A stretch of 64,000 nucleotides of DNA, from the NCBI GenBank assembly GCA_014305025.1, contig JACRTY010000011.1, forward strand, positions 1 to 64,000, in the 5' to 3' direction. Origin of the DNA: Candidatus Nyctobacter psychrophilus (GTDB lineage Bacteria > Vulcanimicrobiota > Vulcanimicrobiia > Vulcanimicrobiales > Vulcanimicrobiaceae). The position numbers and the translations under genes were made by a program. The number at the start of each line of letters is the position of its first letter. The first letter of the stretch is position 1. This document shows positions 46,654 to 55,335 of this stretch, one piece after another. The notes beneath the pieces are model-generated. The model did not search any database. It was not told the DNA's origin and was given only the letters and a program-made list of their open reading frames with translations.

Positions 46654-49600
46654 ATGCTGCATCACCGTACCGTGCAGTCGCTCGTCGCCGTTTTCGCACT
46701 CGTCGCAATGCTCTGTCAGGGAACATCGGTTCTGGCAGGCACGACGGGAACGCTGTCCGGCACAGTGACCAACACGACCGATAATCGGCCGCTCGCGGGA
46801 GCAAAAGTCACCGCAGCGAGCCCGTCCCAAACCTCAACCGCGACAACGGATGCAGGCGGACACTTCACCATTCTCTCCCTGCCGCCTGACACGTACACGG
46901 TGTCGGTCGATGCGCAGGGTTTTCAACCGGCATCGGTTCCCGGCATTTCGGTGAACGCCGACCAGACGCGAGTGCTCTCGCTGACGGCGGCCAAAGCGTT
47001 GCGCACGATTGCCCGCGTAGCGTCGCGTGCCGCGACGTCTCTCGTCAAACCGGGTACGACGGCCGACATCTACTCGGTCAACCCCACCCAGCAGGCGAAA
47101 CTCGCGGTTGCCGGCGGCGGCGGAACGCTAGACTCGGCGTTCTCGGCGCTCTCAACGGTGCCGGGGGTCGCGGTCGCGCCCGGTCAGGCCGGGTACATCG
47201 GCGCCGGTCCGACGCTCTCGATTCGCGGCGGCGACTACGACCAAATCGGCTACCAGTTCGACGGCATCCCCATCAATCGCTCCTTCGACAACTATCCCTC
47301 GACTGCGACGTCGTCGCTTGGCCAGCAAGAGTTGCAAGTCTATACCGGCGCACCTCCGCCGGGCAGTCCCTCCGAAGGGCTGTCGGGATTCATCAATCAG
47401 GTCATCAAGACCGGAACAATCCCTGGCTACACGACGGGCTCCGCCGCCATCGGCTCCCCGTACTACCATAAGTTCAGCTTCGAGGATAGCGGGACGACGC
47501 TCAAAAATCGTTTGTCCTTCTACGTCGGCCTGGGTGGCTACAACCAAACGCAGCGATACGTAGACCAATACGACGGGGCGAGCCTATCGAAGAACTACGG
47601 CTATCCGTATGGCGTTCCTTGCGGCGCCGCAGGAACGTATTCGCAGGTTGTGGCCCCGTCATGCTATGTCAACGGGGCGTACACGCCGCAGGGTTTCCTG
47701 CTCCTGCCGTACACGGGATTCAGCCAATCGCAAGTCGCTGACCGCGATTCGATCATCAACTTGCACTACTACTTCCCGCACAAGGATGGCTCCCGCGACG
47801 ACATCCAGGCTCTGTATGACAACAGTACGCTCAGCACACAGGTCTACAGTGCTGCCAATGACCTCGGAGGGATCGGGCTCGAGCAGAACATCAATGTGGC
47901 GAACGGCGGATCGCTTGCCGGAAACTCGAACATCAACCCGAACAGTCTCGGTTTCCTTACGAACGGCAAGCCGAATACCACGACCTACATCGACGGCTTC
48001 CAACTCGGCCTTCCAACGGGCGGATTCTTGCCGACGAACTACCGTCAGTACGCGTCGATCTACTCGTTCCCCAACGTTCCAGCGCATACGTTCGACGACC
48101 AAGTCAATCCGGGTCTACGGGACGGCTTCAACAACAATCAAGTGATCGCGAAGCTGCAATACACAAAAACGCTCGGTACGGCGGCTTTCTTGCGGGTGTA
48201 CGGCTACACGTTCTATTCGAACTGGCTCAACACCGGGCCGAACTCAGCCTACATTCCTTACGGTGCAATTCCCGGAGACTACCAGCTGTCTTCGCACGCG
48301 CGCGGGGGCGGGTTTCAATTCTCCGATCAGCTGAACTCTCAAAACCTCCTGAGCATCGACGGTGACTACACGAAAGCGACCCTCGTGCGCAGCAACAATA
48401 CGGAATATCTCAATGGGTTATTTGGCCCGAATTCAGTGAACTCTCGCACCGCTATCGGCGTGCTCGTCGACGGCAACAATCCGACGAACGGCGTGTGTTA
48501 TAGCTATACCGGGGCGCCGGTCAACTGCCTTGCAAGCCCGACGCGTTATAATGGGGGCTGTCATGACGCGATGGGCAATCCCACGAACTGCGTCTCAGGG
48601 GCGGCGGTCGACTCTGGTGCAGTGGCGCAATATGCGACGCTCCAGCAAGCGTATAACGGCTCGGTCGCGCCGATCACAGCCGCGACCTGTGGAAGTGGAC
48701 CGTGTAAATACCTTGTCATCGGGAACGGCCAATACGCGACGTATAACGACGTCACGCCGCAGTTCTTCGGTGCCTCCATCAACGACCAGATCCGCCCTTC
48801 CGATAAACTGTCGTTCAACGTGGGACTGCGCCTAGACGATTATCAGTACATCGGCGGTAACACGTCGGGCGGTCCGGCGCGCGCGTTCTGGTACAACGCA
48901 TATAACAGCGAGGTGTGCGAGAACCCCGTTGACCAGTCACTCAAGGTCAAGCGGTCTGGCGCGGCATGTCCCACGGGTACGAGCGCTGTCCACTTCACGA
49001 ATCCGAGTGGGAGCGTAACGTATCCGGAGTTCCAGCCGCGCCTCGGATTTACATATTCCATCACGCCGCAGACCGTTTTCCGCGCGGCCTACGGTCGCTA
49101 CACGGAACCACCGAATTCGGCCTTCGAGCAGTACGACGCGCTGCAAAGCAATGCTCCCGCCCTGCTCTACGGTACGTACGGGTTCCAGGCGTTCGGCTTT
49201 ACGACGCCCAACCACCCGATTCCGCCGGCGGCGTCCAACAACTACGACTTCTCGATCGAACAGTCGTTTTCGGACCAGCTGGCGATCAAGATATCCCCGT
49301 TCTTGCGGTCAACGCAGAATCAGACCCAAAACTTCTTCTTGAACCGCGCGACGAGTTTCGTCTCAGGCCTCAACGTCGGTAACCAGACGTCCCGCGGTGT
49401 GGAGTTCGAACTCGATAAGGGCGATTTCACGCGCGACGGTCTGTCCGCGAAGCTCGCCTTTACGTACACGAACAGCTACATTCGTTACAACACCCTCTCA
49501 AACGGCTCGACCGTCCTAACACCGGTGGTCGACGCGATCAACACCTATAACTCGTTCACGAAGGCCGGCGGCGGCGCACCGTGCTATACACCCGTCACTT

Positions 49601-50340
49601 CTACGGGAGGCGGCACCCCGGTTGCCACCTGCGCGTCCGGCGACGTCGCCAACCCGTACTACAACGCTCCTCAGCAGAATCCGAACGCCTTCAGCGGCAC
49701 GAACACCTACATCCCGTACGATACGATTCCGGCCGGCATCGGGGTCTCGTCTACTCAGTACGGCTATCCATACGTCGCCTCACTGACGCTCAACGAGAAG
49801 GTGAAGCGCTTCTCCATCACCCCAATCGTGCAGTTCTATGCCGGACAGCGCTACGGCTCGCCGCTCGCAACCGGGGGCATCGACCCGACGACGTGTGGAG
49901 CTACCCTGGCAGGGTCGGCCGCCAGCGATCCGCGCTATCAGTTCGGAGCCGCCGGCGGTTCACCGTACGACGTCAATAGCTGTGGGCAGCTCACGAGCGG
50001 CATCCCGAATCTGCAAACCGGTAAGTTCGACGGAATCGGCGACTTCGTCGAGCCTTCGCAGCTTTTGATGCACCTCCAGTTAAGCTACCAGGTTTCAAAG
50101 AACTTCTCGCTGACGGCGAACCTGGCGAACATCGTCAACACGTGCTTCGGCGGGTCGAACGTGCCGTGGAAGGTCAGTGGGGCGTGCGGATACGGACTCG
50201 TCGAAAACGGGATCACCGGGGGAATCGGCAACACGTATAATCCCGGAGATGCAATCCAGCCCGCGATGCGCTATGCCTATGGCCCTGGCTTCACTCAACA
50301 GCCGTTCGGCGTGTACTTCGGGGCAAACATTGGTCTCTAG
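46654..50340 (+). CDS. large TonB-dependent receptor with carboxypeptidase-regulatory-like domain
   Basis: A 1228-residue outer-membrane receptor. Signal peptide about 1-28, CarboxypepD_reg domain about 32-112, LRTIAR linker at 116-121, plug about 140-260 (SIRGGDYDQIGYQFDGIPI) and a long barrel. The barrel carries cysteine pairs in loops (for example PCGAAG and PSCYV; YNGGCHDAMGNPTNCV). The start has a perfect AAGGAGG. It is larger than the receptor at 25862 and has no lipoprotein partner. A terminator hairpin follows. The substrate is unknown. Confidence 0.9.
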   Translation: MLHHRTVQSLVAVFALVAMLCQGTSVLAGTTGTLSGTVTNTTDNRPLAGAKVTAASPSQTSTATTDAGGHFTILSLPPDTYTVSVDAQGFQPASVPGISVNADQTRVLSLTAAKALRTIARVASRAATSLVKPGTTADIYSVNPTQQAKLAVAGGGGTLDSAFSALSTVPGVAVAPGQAGYIGAGPTLSIRGGDYDQIGYQFDGIPINRSFDNYPSTATSSLGQQELQVYTGAPPPGSPSEGLSGFINQVIKTGTIPGYTTGSAAIGSPYYHKFSFEDSGTTLKNRLSFYVGLGGYNQTQRYVDQYDGASLSKNYGYPYGVPCGAAGTYSQVVAPSCYVNGAYTPQGFLLLPYTGFSQSQVADRDSIINLHYYFPHKDGSRDDIQALYDNSTLSTQVYSAANDLGGIGLEQNINVANGGSLAGNSNINPNSLGFLTNGKPNTTTYIDGFQLGLPTGGFLPTNYRQYASIYSFPNVPAHTFDDQVNPGLRDGFNNNQVIAKLQYTKTLGTAAFLRVYGYTFYSNWLNTGPNSAYIPYGAIPGDYQLSSHARGGGFQFSDQLNSQNLLSIDGDYTKATLVRSNNTEYLNGLFGPNSVNSRTAIGVLVDGNNPTNGVCYSYTGAPVNCLASPTRYNGGCHDAMGNPTNCVSGAAVDSGAVAQYATLQQAYNGSVAPITAATCGSGPCKYLVIGNGQYATYNDVTPQFFGASINDQIRPSDKLSFNVGLRLDDYQYIGGNTSGGPARAFWYNAYNSEVCENPVDQSLKVKRSGAACPTGTSAVHFTNPSGSVTYPEFQPRLGFTYSITPQTVFRAAYGRYTEPPNSAFEQYDALQSNAPALLYGTYGFQAFGFTTPNHPIPPAASNNYDFSIEQSFSDQLAIKISPFLRSTQNQTQNFFLNRATSFVSGLNVGNQTSRGVEFELDKGDFTRDGLSAKLAFTYTNSYIRYNTLSNGSTVLTPVVDAINTYNSFTKAGGGAPCYTPVTSTGGGTPVATCASGDVANPYYNAPQQNPNAFSGTNTYIPYDTIPAGIGVSSTQYGYPYVASLTLNEKVKRFSITPIVQFYAGQRYGSPLATGGIDPTTCGATLAGSAASDPRYQFGAAGGSPYDVNSCGQLTSGIPNLQTGKFDGIGDFVEPSQLLMHLQLSYQVSKNFSLTANLANIVNTCFGGSNVPWKVSGACGYGLVENGITGGIGNTYNPGDAIQPAMRYAYGPGFTQQPFGVYFGANIGL

Positions 50341-50370
50341 CAGCTAATAGGCTCTAGGATTCACCTGGCC

Positions 50371-50414
50371 GGTTTCCGGGCCGCGCTTTCGGTTTCGATA
50401 GCGCGCCGGAAACC
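50371..50414 (+). terminator. long hairpin after the second receptor
   Basis: A 9-base perfect outer stem (50371-50379 and 50406-50414) continues, after a 2-base bulge, into a 6-base inner stem (50382-50387 and 50400-50405). It begins 31 bases after the receptor stop. No U-run. Confidence 0.6.
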
Positions 50415-50473
50415 CCGCCTCGGGTATATCGCAAGCGTCGCGTTCATCCCGGACGAGTGGTACGATCAGTTCT

Positions 50474-50644
50474 GTGACGTTCGGCTATCATTGCGAAGAG
50501 TGCGAAGAGGCGGTGTGGTCGACAGCACCGCGCGGTGAACTCGAGTGGTTGTGCAACCGCGAGCACGTCGCGCGCGAGGTAGCCAAGCATGTGCAGGGTG
50601 GCCTCGCCACGGGGCACAACCTCCTGCTGACGCGTCGCCCCTGA
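50474..50644 (+). CDS. 56-residue paralogue of the 51425 protein with an internal deletion
   Basis: A GTG at 50474 opens a frame matching the gene at 51425 almost codon for codon (VTFGYHCEECEEAVWS; GELEWL; NREHVAREVAKHVQ). The copy lacks 13 codons near the C-terminus, in frame, and then rejoins at LLLTRRP. Conserved HCEEC could bind a metal. It may be functional or a decaying duplicate. Its stop lies 2 bases from the end of the convergent toxin pseudogene. Confidence 0.55.
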   Translation: MTFGYHCEECEEAVWSTAPRGELEWLCNREHVAREVAKHVQGGLATGHNLLLTRRP

Positions 50645-50646
50645 AT

Positions 50647-51000
50647 TTAGAGCGCGAGAGCGACGGCGATGCGCCGGCGAATGGCGGTGAGTTGAGCGGG
50701 CGTAATGCGCGAAGGCGTTGTTTGGACGCGCTGCAACGAGATGCTGGTCACATGGTGAGCGAGCGCCCATGAGGTCATTTGCGCGCCGTTCTCGGGCGTC
50801 GGCTCGATGCGTTCGGCGAAGGCAGGATAAGCGAGTCCTTCGTCGCGCGTAAGCGGAACGACGAGCGTATTCGGATAGGCGGGCGGGAAGAGTTCGTCGT
50901 CTTAGACCACGACGGCGGGTCGAATCTCTGTCGGTTCGCGCAGAACCGCGTCGAGTCTCCAATCGACCAACACGATTGTGCCGGCTGAGTGCCGCGTCAC
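50647..51000 (-). pseudogene. PemK/MazF-like toxin with an in-frame ochre codon
   Basis: A GTG at 51000 overlaps the antitoxin stop (GTGA). The frame reads GTIVLVDWRLDAVLREPTEI and RPAVVV, then TAA at 50902-50904, then DDELFPPAYPNTLVVPLTRDEGL and further toxin-like text to a TAA at 50647. Both halves are in one frame and together match the PemK pattern at normal length (117 codons). The stop occupies a position where a Glu or similar residue is expected, so the toxin is cut after 32 residues. Confidence 0.7.
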
Positions 51001-51239
51001 GGCAAGTCGCCAATCGGCGTGCTGTAGGTTTCGATTTCAGATTGCGCTTCGGGCTTACGGGCAAGATACGCCGTCACGCGCTCACCCTCAGCGCGAATTG
51101 CAGAACGGCGCAAGCGTCGAGCTTCAGTTTCGGCGAGGCCGCGAACCAGCGTGCTCAGACCCGTTCCCTGTCGGCGCGCGGCTGCTGCGAGAATCTTGCG
51201 ATCTCGATCGTCAAGCCGAATGCTTAGCGTGTCGCCCAT
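50997..51239 (-). CDS. ribbon-helix-helix antitoxin
   Basis: An 80-residue protein beginning with GDTLSIRLDDRDRKILAAAAR, a ribbon strand and helix typical of RHH repressors, and ending in an extended polar tail (SEIETYSTPIGDLP). It partners the broken toxin. The ATG at 51239 has no ribosome binding site. Minus-strand TTGGTC and TTACAT, 16 bases apart, lie just upstream and could be its promoter. Confidence 0.75.
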   Translation of the reverse strand: MGDTLSIRLDDRDRKILAAAARRQGTGLSTLVRGLAETEARRLRRSAIRAEGERVTAYLARKPEAQSEIETYSTPIGDLP

Positions 51240-51424
51240 GGCCGGAATGTAACACGGATAGGTACCACGACCAAGCACGACACCGCCCAATAACCCCGTG
51301 CGGCCTTCAGCTCGTCGAATTCACCGTACCTGCCGCCTTTAGAGCCGCACCAGCGTAAGGAACCAACGGTGAATGGGGGGTCTCCGCAGAGCCGCGAGGA
51401 TCGGCGGGGTATCACAAGAGCCTT

Positions 51425-51634
51425 ATGACGTTCGGTTATCACTGCGAAGAGTGCGAGGAGGCGGTGTGGTCGACGGCGCCGCGCGGCGAACTCGAGTGGT
51501 TGCGCAACCGCGAGCACGTCGCGCGCGAGGTGGCAAAGCACGTGCAGGCGGGCTTGGACACGTGGATCGTCGAGGGACTCGATTTCCTCGACCGCCACAG
51601 CGGCCACAGCGTCGTCTTGACGCGGCGCTCGTAG
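51425..51634 (+). CDS. 69-residue protein with an HCEEC motif
   Basis: A small soluble protein, MTFGYHCEECEEAVWS at the start and a helical middle with REHVAREVAKHVQAG. The HC-EEC group could coordinate zinc, but only one Cys pair is present, so a full ribbon is not formed within one chain. The near copy at 50474 supports it being a coding gene. No family is recognised. Confidence 0.55.
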   Translation: MTFGYHCEECEEAVWSTAPRGELEWLRNREHVAREVAKHVQAGLDTWIVEGLDFLDRHSGHSVVLTRRS

Positions 51635-51646
51635 TCCCGCAACGAG

Positions 51647-51934
51647 CTAGTGGGGAATGCGAAGCCGCTCGCCCGGAACGATCGCCGCGCTGCGAAGGTG
51701 ATTGGCGGCCAGGATGCGATCGATCGTCTCCTGCGTGCTCCCGTCGGCGGCCGTGTACCGGTCGGCGATCGACCAGAGGCTGTCACCGCGCGTGACGGTA
51801 ACGGTGGTGGTGCGGGTGGGACTGGCCGCGTAGAACCGCGACTGCGAGAGCGCCGGAATTGCGACCAGGGCGCCGAGCGCGGCCAGTGTGACGGCCGGCA
51901 TCAAGGTGATCCGTTTTCGTCTCCAGGCGTACAT
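51647..51934 (-). CDS. LysM-domain protein divergent from lexA (YneA-like)
   Basis: A 95-residue protein with a short basic N-terminus, one membrane helix (about 12-31) and a C-terminal LysM domain (TVTVTRGDSLWSIADRYT; ILAANHLRSA; VPGERLRIP). An AGGAG lies 8 bases before the ATG at 51934. Size, architecture and divergence from lexA match Bacillus YneA, the SOS-induced cell-division inhibitor, although sequence identity cannot be judged by eye. A strong promoter next to an SOS box precedes it. Confidence 0.75.
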   Translation of the reverse strand: MYAWRRKRITLMPAVTLAALGALVAIPALSQSRFYAASPTRTTTVTVTRGDSLWSIADRYTAADGSTQETIDRILAANHLRSAAIVPGERLRIPH

Positions 51935-51985
51935 CGGGCATGCTCCTGGGCCCATATCTTGGGCCAAACTCTTGTTCGTGCCCCT

Positions 51986-52015
51986 ATTGTAGCGTGACCG
52001 GGCGGTGACTGTCAA
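51986..52015 (-). promoter_or_regulatory. sigma-70-type promoter of the LysM gene
   Basis: Minus-strand TTGACA (52010-52015) and TACAAT (51986-51991) are separated by 18 bases, close to consensus. Transcription would begin near 51979, leaving a leader of about 45 bases with the AGGAG site. Confidence 0.65.
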
Positions 52016-52021
52016 TCATTC

Positions 52022-52035
52022 CGAACGTACGTTTG
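52022..52035. promoter_or_regulatory. SOS box (LexA operator), Gram-positive type
   Basis: CGAACGTACGTTTG matches 13 of 14 positions of the Bacillus-type operator CGAACRNRYGTTYC. It sits between lexA and the divergent LysM gene, 6 bases upstream of the LysM -35 box, so one LexA dimer could repress both. Confidence 0.7.
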
Positions 52036-52114
52036 CGTTGGCCCGGGACAATGTGGTACCCTCCTTTTAACCGCGACGCGATTTCGCGCCGCTTCCGAAA
52101 TTTGGTGTTCATCT

Positions 52115-52732
52115 ATGACCGAGCGCGCGCCGTCGGATCGGCAAACGCACATCCTCGAGGCCATTCGCAGCTATACCAAACAATACGGCTACCCGCCGTC
52201 GGTCCGCGAGATCGGACAACTCGTCGGACTTTCATCGTCATCCACGGTCCAAGCCCACTTGCGATCGTTGGAGAAACAAGGCTTCATTCGCCGCGACCCT
52301 ACCAAGCCGCGCACGTTGATCATGCGCCAGGATGCGGCGACGGAGCAACGCGAGAGCGAGTACGGCGTCCTGCCGATCGTCGGCAAGGTTGCGGCCGGCA
52401 CGCCGATCACCGCGGTCGAGAACGTCGAAGGCGAATTCGTCGTTCCGACGGAGTTGGCGCGCAAGGACGGCACCTTCATGCTGCGAGTTCAGGGCGAGTC
52501 GATGGTCGACGCGGCAATCCTGGACGGTGATCTGATCGTCGTCGCACCGCAAGCCGACGCGGCCAGCGGCGAAATCGTCGTCGCTATGGTCGACGGCGAA
52601 GCCACGGTCAAGCGGTTCTTCAGAGAGAAGGGACGCATTCGCTTGCAACCGGAGAACCACGCGATGAAGCCGATCTACAGCGACGACGTCACGGTGCTCG
52701 GCAAGGTGGAAGCCGTCTACCGGCGCCTCTGA
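52115..52732 (+). CDS. lexA: LexA SOS repressor
   Basis: A 205-residue repressor. The winged-helix domain (1-70) includes PPSVREIGQLVGLSSSSTVQAHLRSLEKQG. The self-cleavage site is A94-G95 in KVAAGTP; the catalytic dyad is S129 (QGESM) and K166 (ATVKRFF). RecA-stimulated autocleavage would derepress the SOS regulon. A matching operator lies 80 bases upstream. Confidence 0.97.
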   Translation: MTERAPSDRQTHILEAIRSYTKQYGYPPSVREIGQLVGLSSSSTVQAHLRSLEKQGFIRRDPTKPRTLIMRQDAATEQRESEYGVLPIVGKVAAGTPITAVENVEGEFVVPTELARKDGTFMLRVQGESMVDAAILDGDLIVVAPQADAASGEIVVAMVDGEATVKRFFREKGRIRLQPENHAMKPIYSDDVTVLGKVEAVYRRL

Positions 52733-52781
52733 CGGCGTAGGCGCGGGTCGGGCGGGACCGGCGCGCGAACGCTCGATCCTC

Positions 52782-53978
52782 GTGACCGCGGATCCGTCCC
52801 TCGTACCCGCGCGCAACCGGTTGATCGGGGCGCTCATTCGAGCGGCGCGCGCCGTCGCGGAATCGCCCGAAATGCTCGCCATCCGTCGTTCGCTCCCGGT
52901 GAGTTTCATCGGGCTCGCCGCCGGCCTGCTCGGATTCATGGCGACGGGCGCCGGAACGTTTCTGCACCGCTTTCAGGCTTCGTTTCCGGCCGCATTCGGC
53001 ATCATGTCGGCGCTGCTGGTCATCGTGTTGGCGTTCGATCTCGCGCCTCGGCGTAAGGTGCCGCGCTCCGTCGCGCTCCCGCTCGCCTGCGCTGCATTCG
53101 CCCTCGCGCTACCGTACGGCGAGCGCCCGACGCTGGGCGCGTTAGCAACGGCGCTCGGTTCAAGCGGGCTGTTTCTGGCGATCGGCATCGCGCTTGCGAC
53201 GGTCGCCGCACTGGCGCTCGCTCGTGCGAGATTTGGCCCCATTCGAGGCTCACTCGCGGCGGCGGCGGTCGTCCTCGGCGTCGTCGTCGGCTTGCGCCTG
53301 TGCGGGATTTCGTTGACCGCGGCGCTCGACATCGCGATCGCGCCGCTCGGGCATCTCGGCGACAGTCTCGGGGCGCTGCTCGTCATCGTCCTGGTCGAAA
53401 CCCTGCTCTGGACGATCGGCATCCATGGGCCGGCGCTGCTCGCGGCCGTCGTGCTGCCGGTTTACGTCAACCTGCAGCTCGCGAACACGCAGGCGCTCGC
53501 GCACGGCCGTCCGTTGCCGCACATCGTGACGGTATCGATGTTCTTGTTCGCCTTCCCGGGGGGCGCCGGGGCGACGTTTCCGCTCGTGCTGTTGCTGTTG
53601 CGCAGCCGCGTCGTGCGGCTGCGCCGCGTCGCGTTCGCGACGCTCTTGCCGTCGCTCGCGAACGCGAACGAACCGCTGATGTTCGGGTTGCCGCTCGTGC
53701 TCAATCCGACGCTCGGCGTTCCCTTCGTCCTGGTTCCGCTCGTCCTCGCCGCCGTCTCCTATGAAGCGATGGCGCTCGGCTGGGTCGCGCGCCCCGCCTA
53801 TTACATTCCGTCGACGATCCCGCTTCCGCTCGGTGCATTTTTTGCGACCCGCGACTGGCGCGCGATCGTGCTCATGCTGAGCAACGTGACGCTCGGACTT
53901 GCGATGTATGCGCCGTTCGTGCGCGCCTTCGAACGGCAAGAACTGGCGCGTGAGACAATCCGCCGAAAGGCTGCATGA
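52782..53978 (+). CDS. PTS EIIC-like sugar transporter (cellobiose/chitobiose type), orphan
   Basis: A 398-residue membrane protein with about ten helices. Family landmarks are WTIGIHGP, FAFPGGAGATFPL, and NANEPLMFGLPLVLNPTLGVPF, which corresponds to the EIIC substrate-binding loop with its conserved Glu. PTS EIIC takes up and phosphorylates sugars with EIIA and EIIB, but neither is in the window. It may therefore act as a facilitator or use distant partners. The GTG start follows lexA by 49 bases, and the end overlaps the next gene. Confidence 0.82.
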   Translation: MTADPSLVPARNRLIGALIRAARAVAESPEMLAIRRSLPVSFIGLAAGLLGFMATGAGTFLHRFQASFPAAFGIMSALLVIVLAFDLAPRRKVPRSVALPLACAAFALALPYGERPTLGALATALGSSGLFLAIGIALATVAALALARARFGPIRGSLAAAAVVLGVVVGLRLCGISLTAALDIAIAPLGHLGDSLGALLVIVLVETLLWTIGIHGPALLAAVVLPVYVNLQLANTQALAHGRPLPHIVTVSMFLFAFPGGAGATFPLVLLLLRSRVVRLRRVAFATLLPSLANANEPLMFGLPLVLNPTLGVPFVLVPLVLAAVSYEAMALGWVARPAYYIPSTIPLPLGAFFATRDWRAIVLMLSNVTLGLAMYAPFVRAFERQELARETIRRKAA

Positions 53979-55245
53979 GTCTCGGATCCGCGTGATCGAA
54001 GCGCTCCTCGAGCGCTTTGCCGTCGACCCGCGCGTCGCTGCTGCCGGCCGGCGGGCGGCTGGCGCATGCGAGGGCGGCAGGGAACGTGCAGCCGCGCGGG
54101 CGACCGTGTCCGCCCAGATGCTCGCAGCATTTGCCGCGGAAGGCGTCGCCGATAGCGATCTGGCCGCAACCTACGGTTACGGCTACGACGACCGCGGTCG
54201 CGAACGCTACGATTCGTTGCTGCGGCGAATCTTCGGAACCGAAAGCGCCTTCGCGCGCTTGTCGCTCGTCAGCGGCACGCAAGCGATCACGGCGACCATC
54301 GAGGCGTGCACGCCGGCGGACGGCCGCGTCATCGCGGCGGCGGGACGGCCGTACGATACGCTGCGCAACGCCCTCGTCGATGCGCCACACTCGCTGGCGC
54401 GCCGCGGGGCACGCTATGATGAAATCCCGCTCGCCGATGACGGCGGCGTCGATCACGGGGGACTCGAGCGCGCTTGCCGGGCCGGCGTCGATGTGGTCCT
54501 GGTACAACGCTCGCGCGGTTACGCTGCGCGTCGTTCGCTCTCGGCCCGCGAGTGCGGCGAGGTTGCGCGGACGGTCAAGCGCGCCGCCCCGCAGGCGCTG
54601 GTTCTCGTCGACAACTGTTACGGTGAACTCGTCGAGCCGACGGAACCGACGCACCATGGCGCGGACGCCGTGATGGGCTCGCTGATCAAGAACCTCGGCG
54701 GCGGAATCGCGCCGGGCGGCGCGTACGTCGCGGGCCGACGTTCGGTCGTCGAGCGCGTCGCCGCCCGGCACTATGCGCCCGGCTTGGGAACGGCGCTCGG
54801 GCCGTCGTTCGGTCTGACGCGCGCCCTCCTGCAGGGTCTGTTCGCCGCGCCCCAGGCCGTGACGGAGTGCCTGGCCGGCCTCGACTTCGCAGCGGCCCTT
54901 TTCTCCGAACTTGGCGAAGAGGTTCATCCGCCGGCCGGAGCGCCGCGTTATGATATCGTGCAGGCGATCCGGTTGGGCTCGCGACAGCGGCTGCTCGCCT
55001 TCGCGCGCGGCTTGCAGCGGGCGATGCCCGTCAACGCGCGCTTCGCGCCCGAGCCGGGCGACGTTCCGGGATATCGCGAGCCGGTCGTGATGTCGGCCGG
55101 CGCCTTCATACCGGGGGCAACGATCGAACTTTCCTGTGATGCGCCCCTACGCCCGCCCTTCGAAGTCTATCTGCAAGGCGGCACCAGCCGTTCCCATGGC
55201 ATGCTGGGCGCGCTGCTGGCAGCGGACTCCCTGGCGGCCTGCTGA
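53950..55245 (+). CDS. methionine gamma-lyase/aluminium resistance-family PLP enzyme
   Basis: A 431-residue fold-type I PLP protein. YGYGYDDRGRERYD, SGTQAITATIEACTP, VLVDNCYGELVEPTEPTHHGAD and the PLP Lys in MGSLIKNLGGGIAPGGAY are hallmarks of this family (annotated as methionine gamma-lyase family or aluminium resistance protein). Physiological substrate is uncertain. A GTG at 53950 overlaps the EIIC gene by 29 bases; a GTG at 53992 is an alternative. Confidence 0.88.
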   Translation: MRQSAERLHESRIRVIEALLERFAVDPRVAAAGRRAAGACEGGRERAAARATVSAQMLAAFAAEGVADSDLAATYGYGYDDRGRERYDSLLRRIFGTESAFARLSLVSGTQAITATIEACTPADGRVIAAAGRPYDTLRNALVDAPHSLARRGARYDEIPLADDGGVDHGGLERACRAGVDVVLVQRSRGYAARRSLSARECGEVARTVKRAAPQALVLVDNCYGELVEPTEPTHHGADAVMGSLIKNLGGGIAPGGAYVAGRRSVVERVAARHYAPGLGTALGPSFGLTRALLQGLFAAPQAVTECLAGLDFAAALFSELGEEVHPPAGAPRYDIVQAIRLGSRQRLLAFARGLQRAMPVNARFAPEPGDVPGYREPVVMSAGAFIPGATIELSCDAPLRPPFEVYLQGGTSRSHGMLGALLAADSLAAC

Positions 55246-55335
55246 AGTCCTTATCGAGCGGCAAGTTCGAACGTTAAAAGCCTGCTCGTTCGAGAAAGCA
55301 AATACGCCCCTCCGCAGAACCTCCCCCACAATGAA

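Larger units (their letters stand above)
50474..51634. repeat. imperfect direct repeat bracketing a toxin-antitoxin module
   Basis: Two copies (50474-50644 and 51425-51634) are about 90 per cent identical by eye over their first 120 bases, and differ by a 39-base gap near the end. Between them lie the RHH antitoxin and broken PemK-like toxin on the opposite strand. The layout suggests duplication of a small gene around, or insertion of, the module. Confidence 0.6.

Noticed and set aside
33404-50904. Stop-codon reassignment, suggested by in-frame TAG (33404) and TAA (50902)
   Set aside because: TAG, TAA and TGA all end clear genes at expected places (for example ctaE with TAA, the 59-residue gene with TAG), and the two cases involve different codons.
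50444-51064. 206-codon minus-strand frame across the toxin-antitoxin region
   Set aside because: Its Arg-rich text is out of frame with the recognisable toxin, which reads in a different minus-strand frame with one internal stop.
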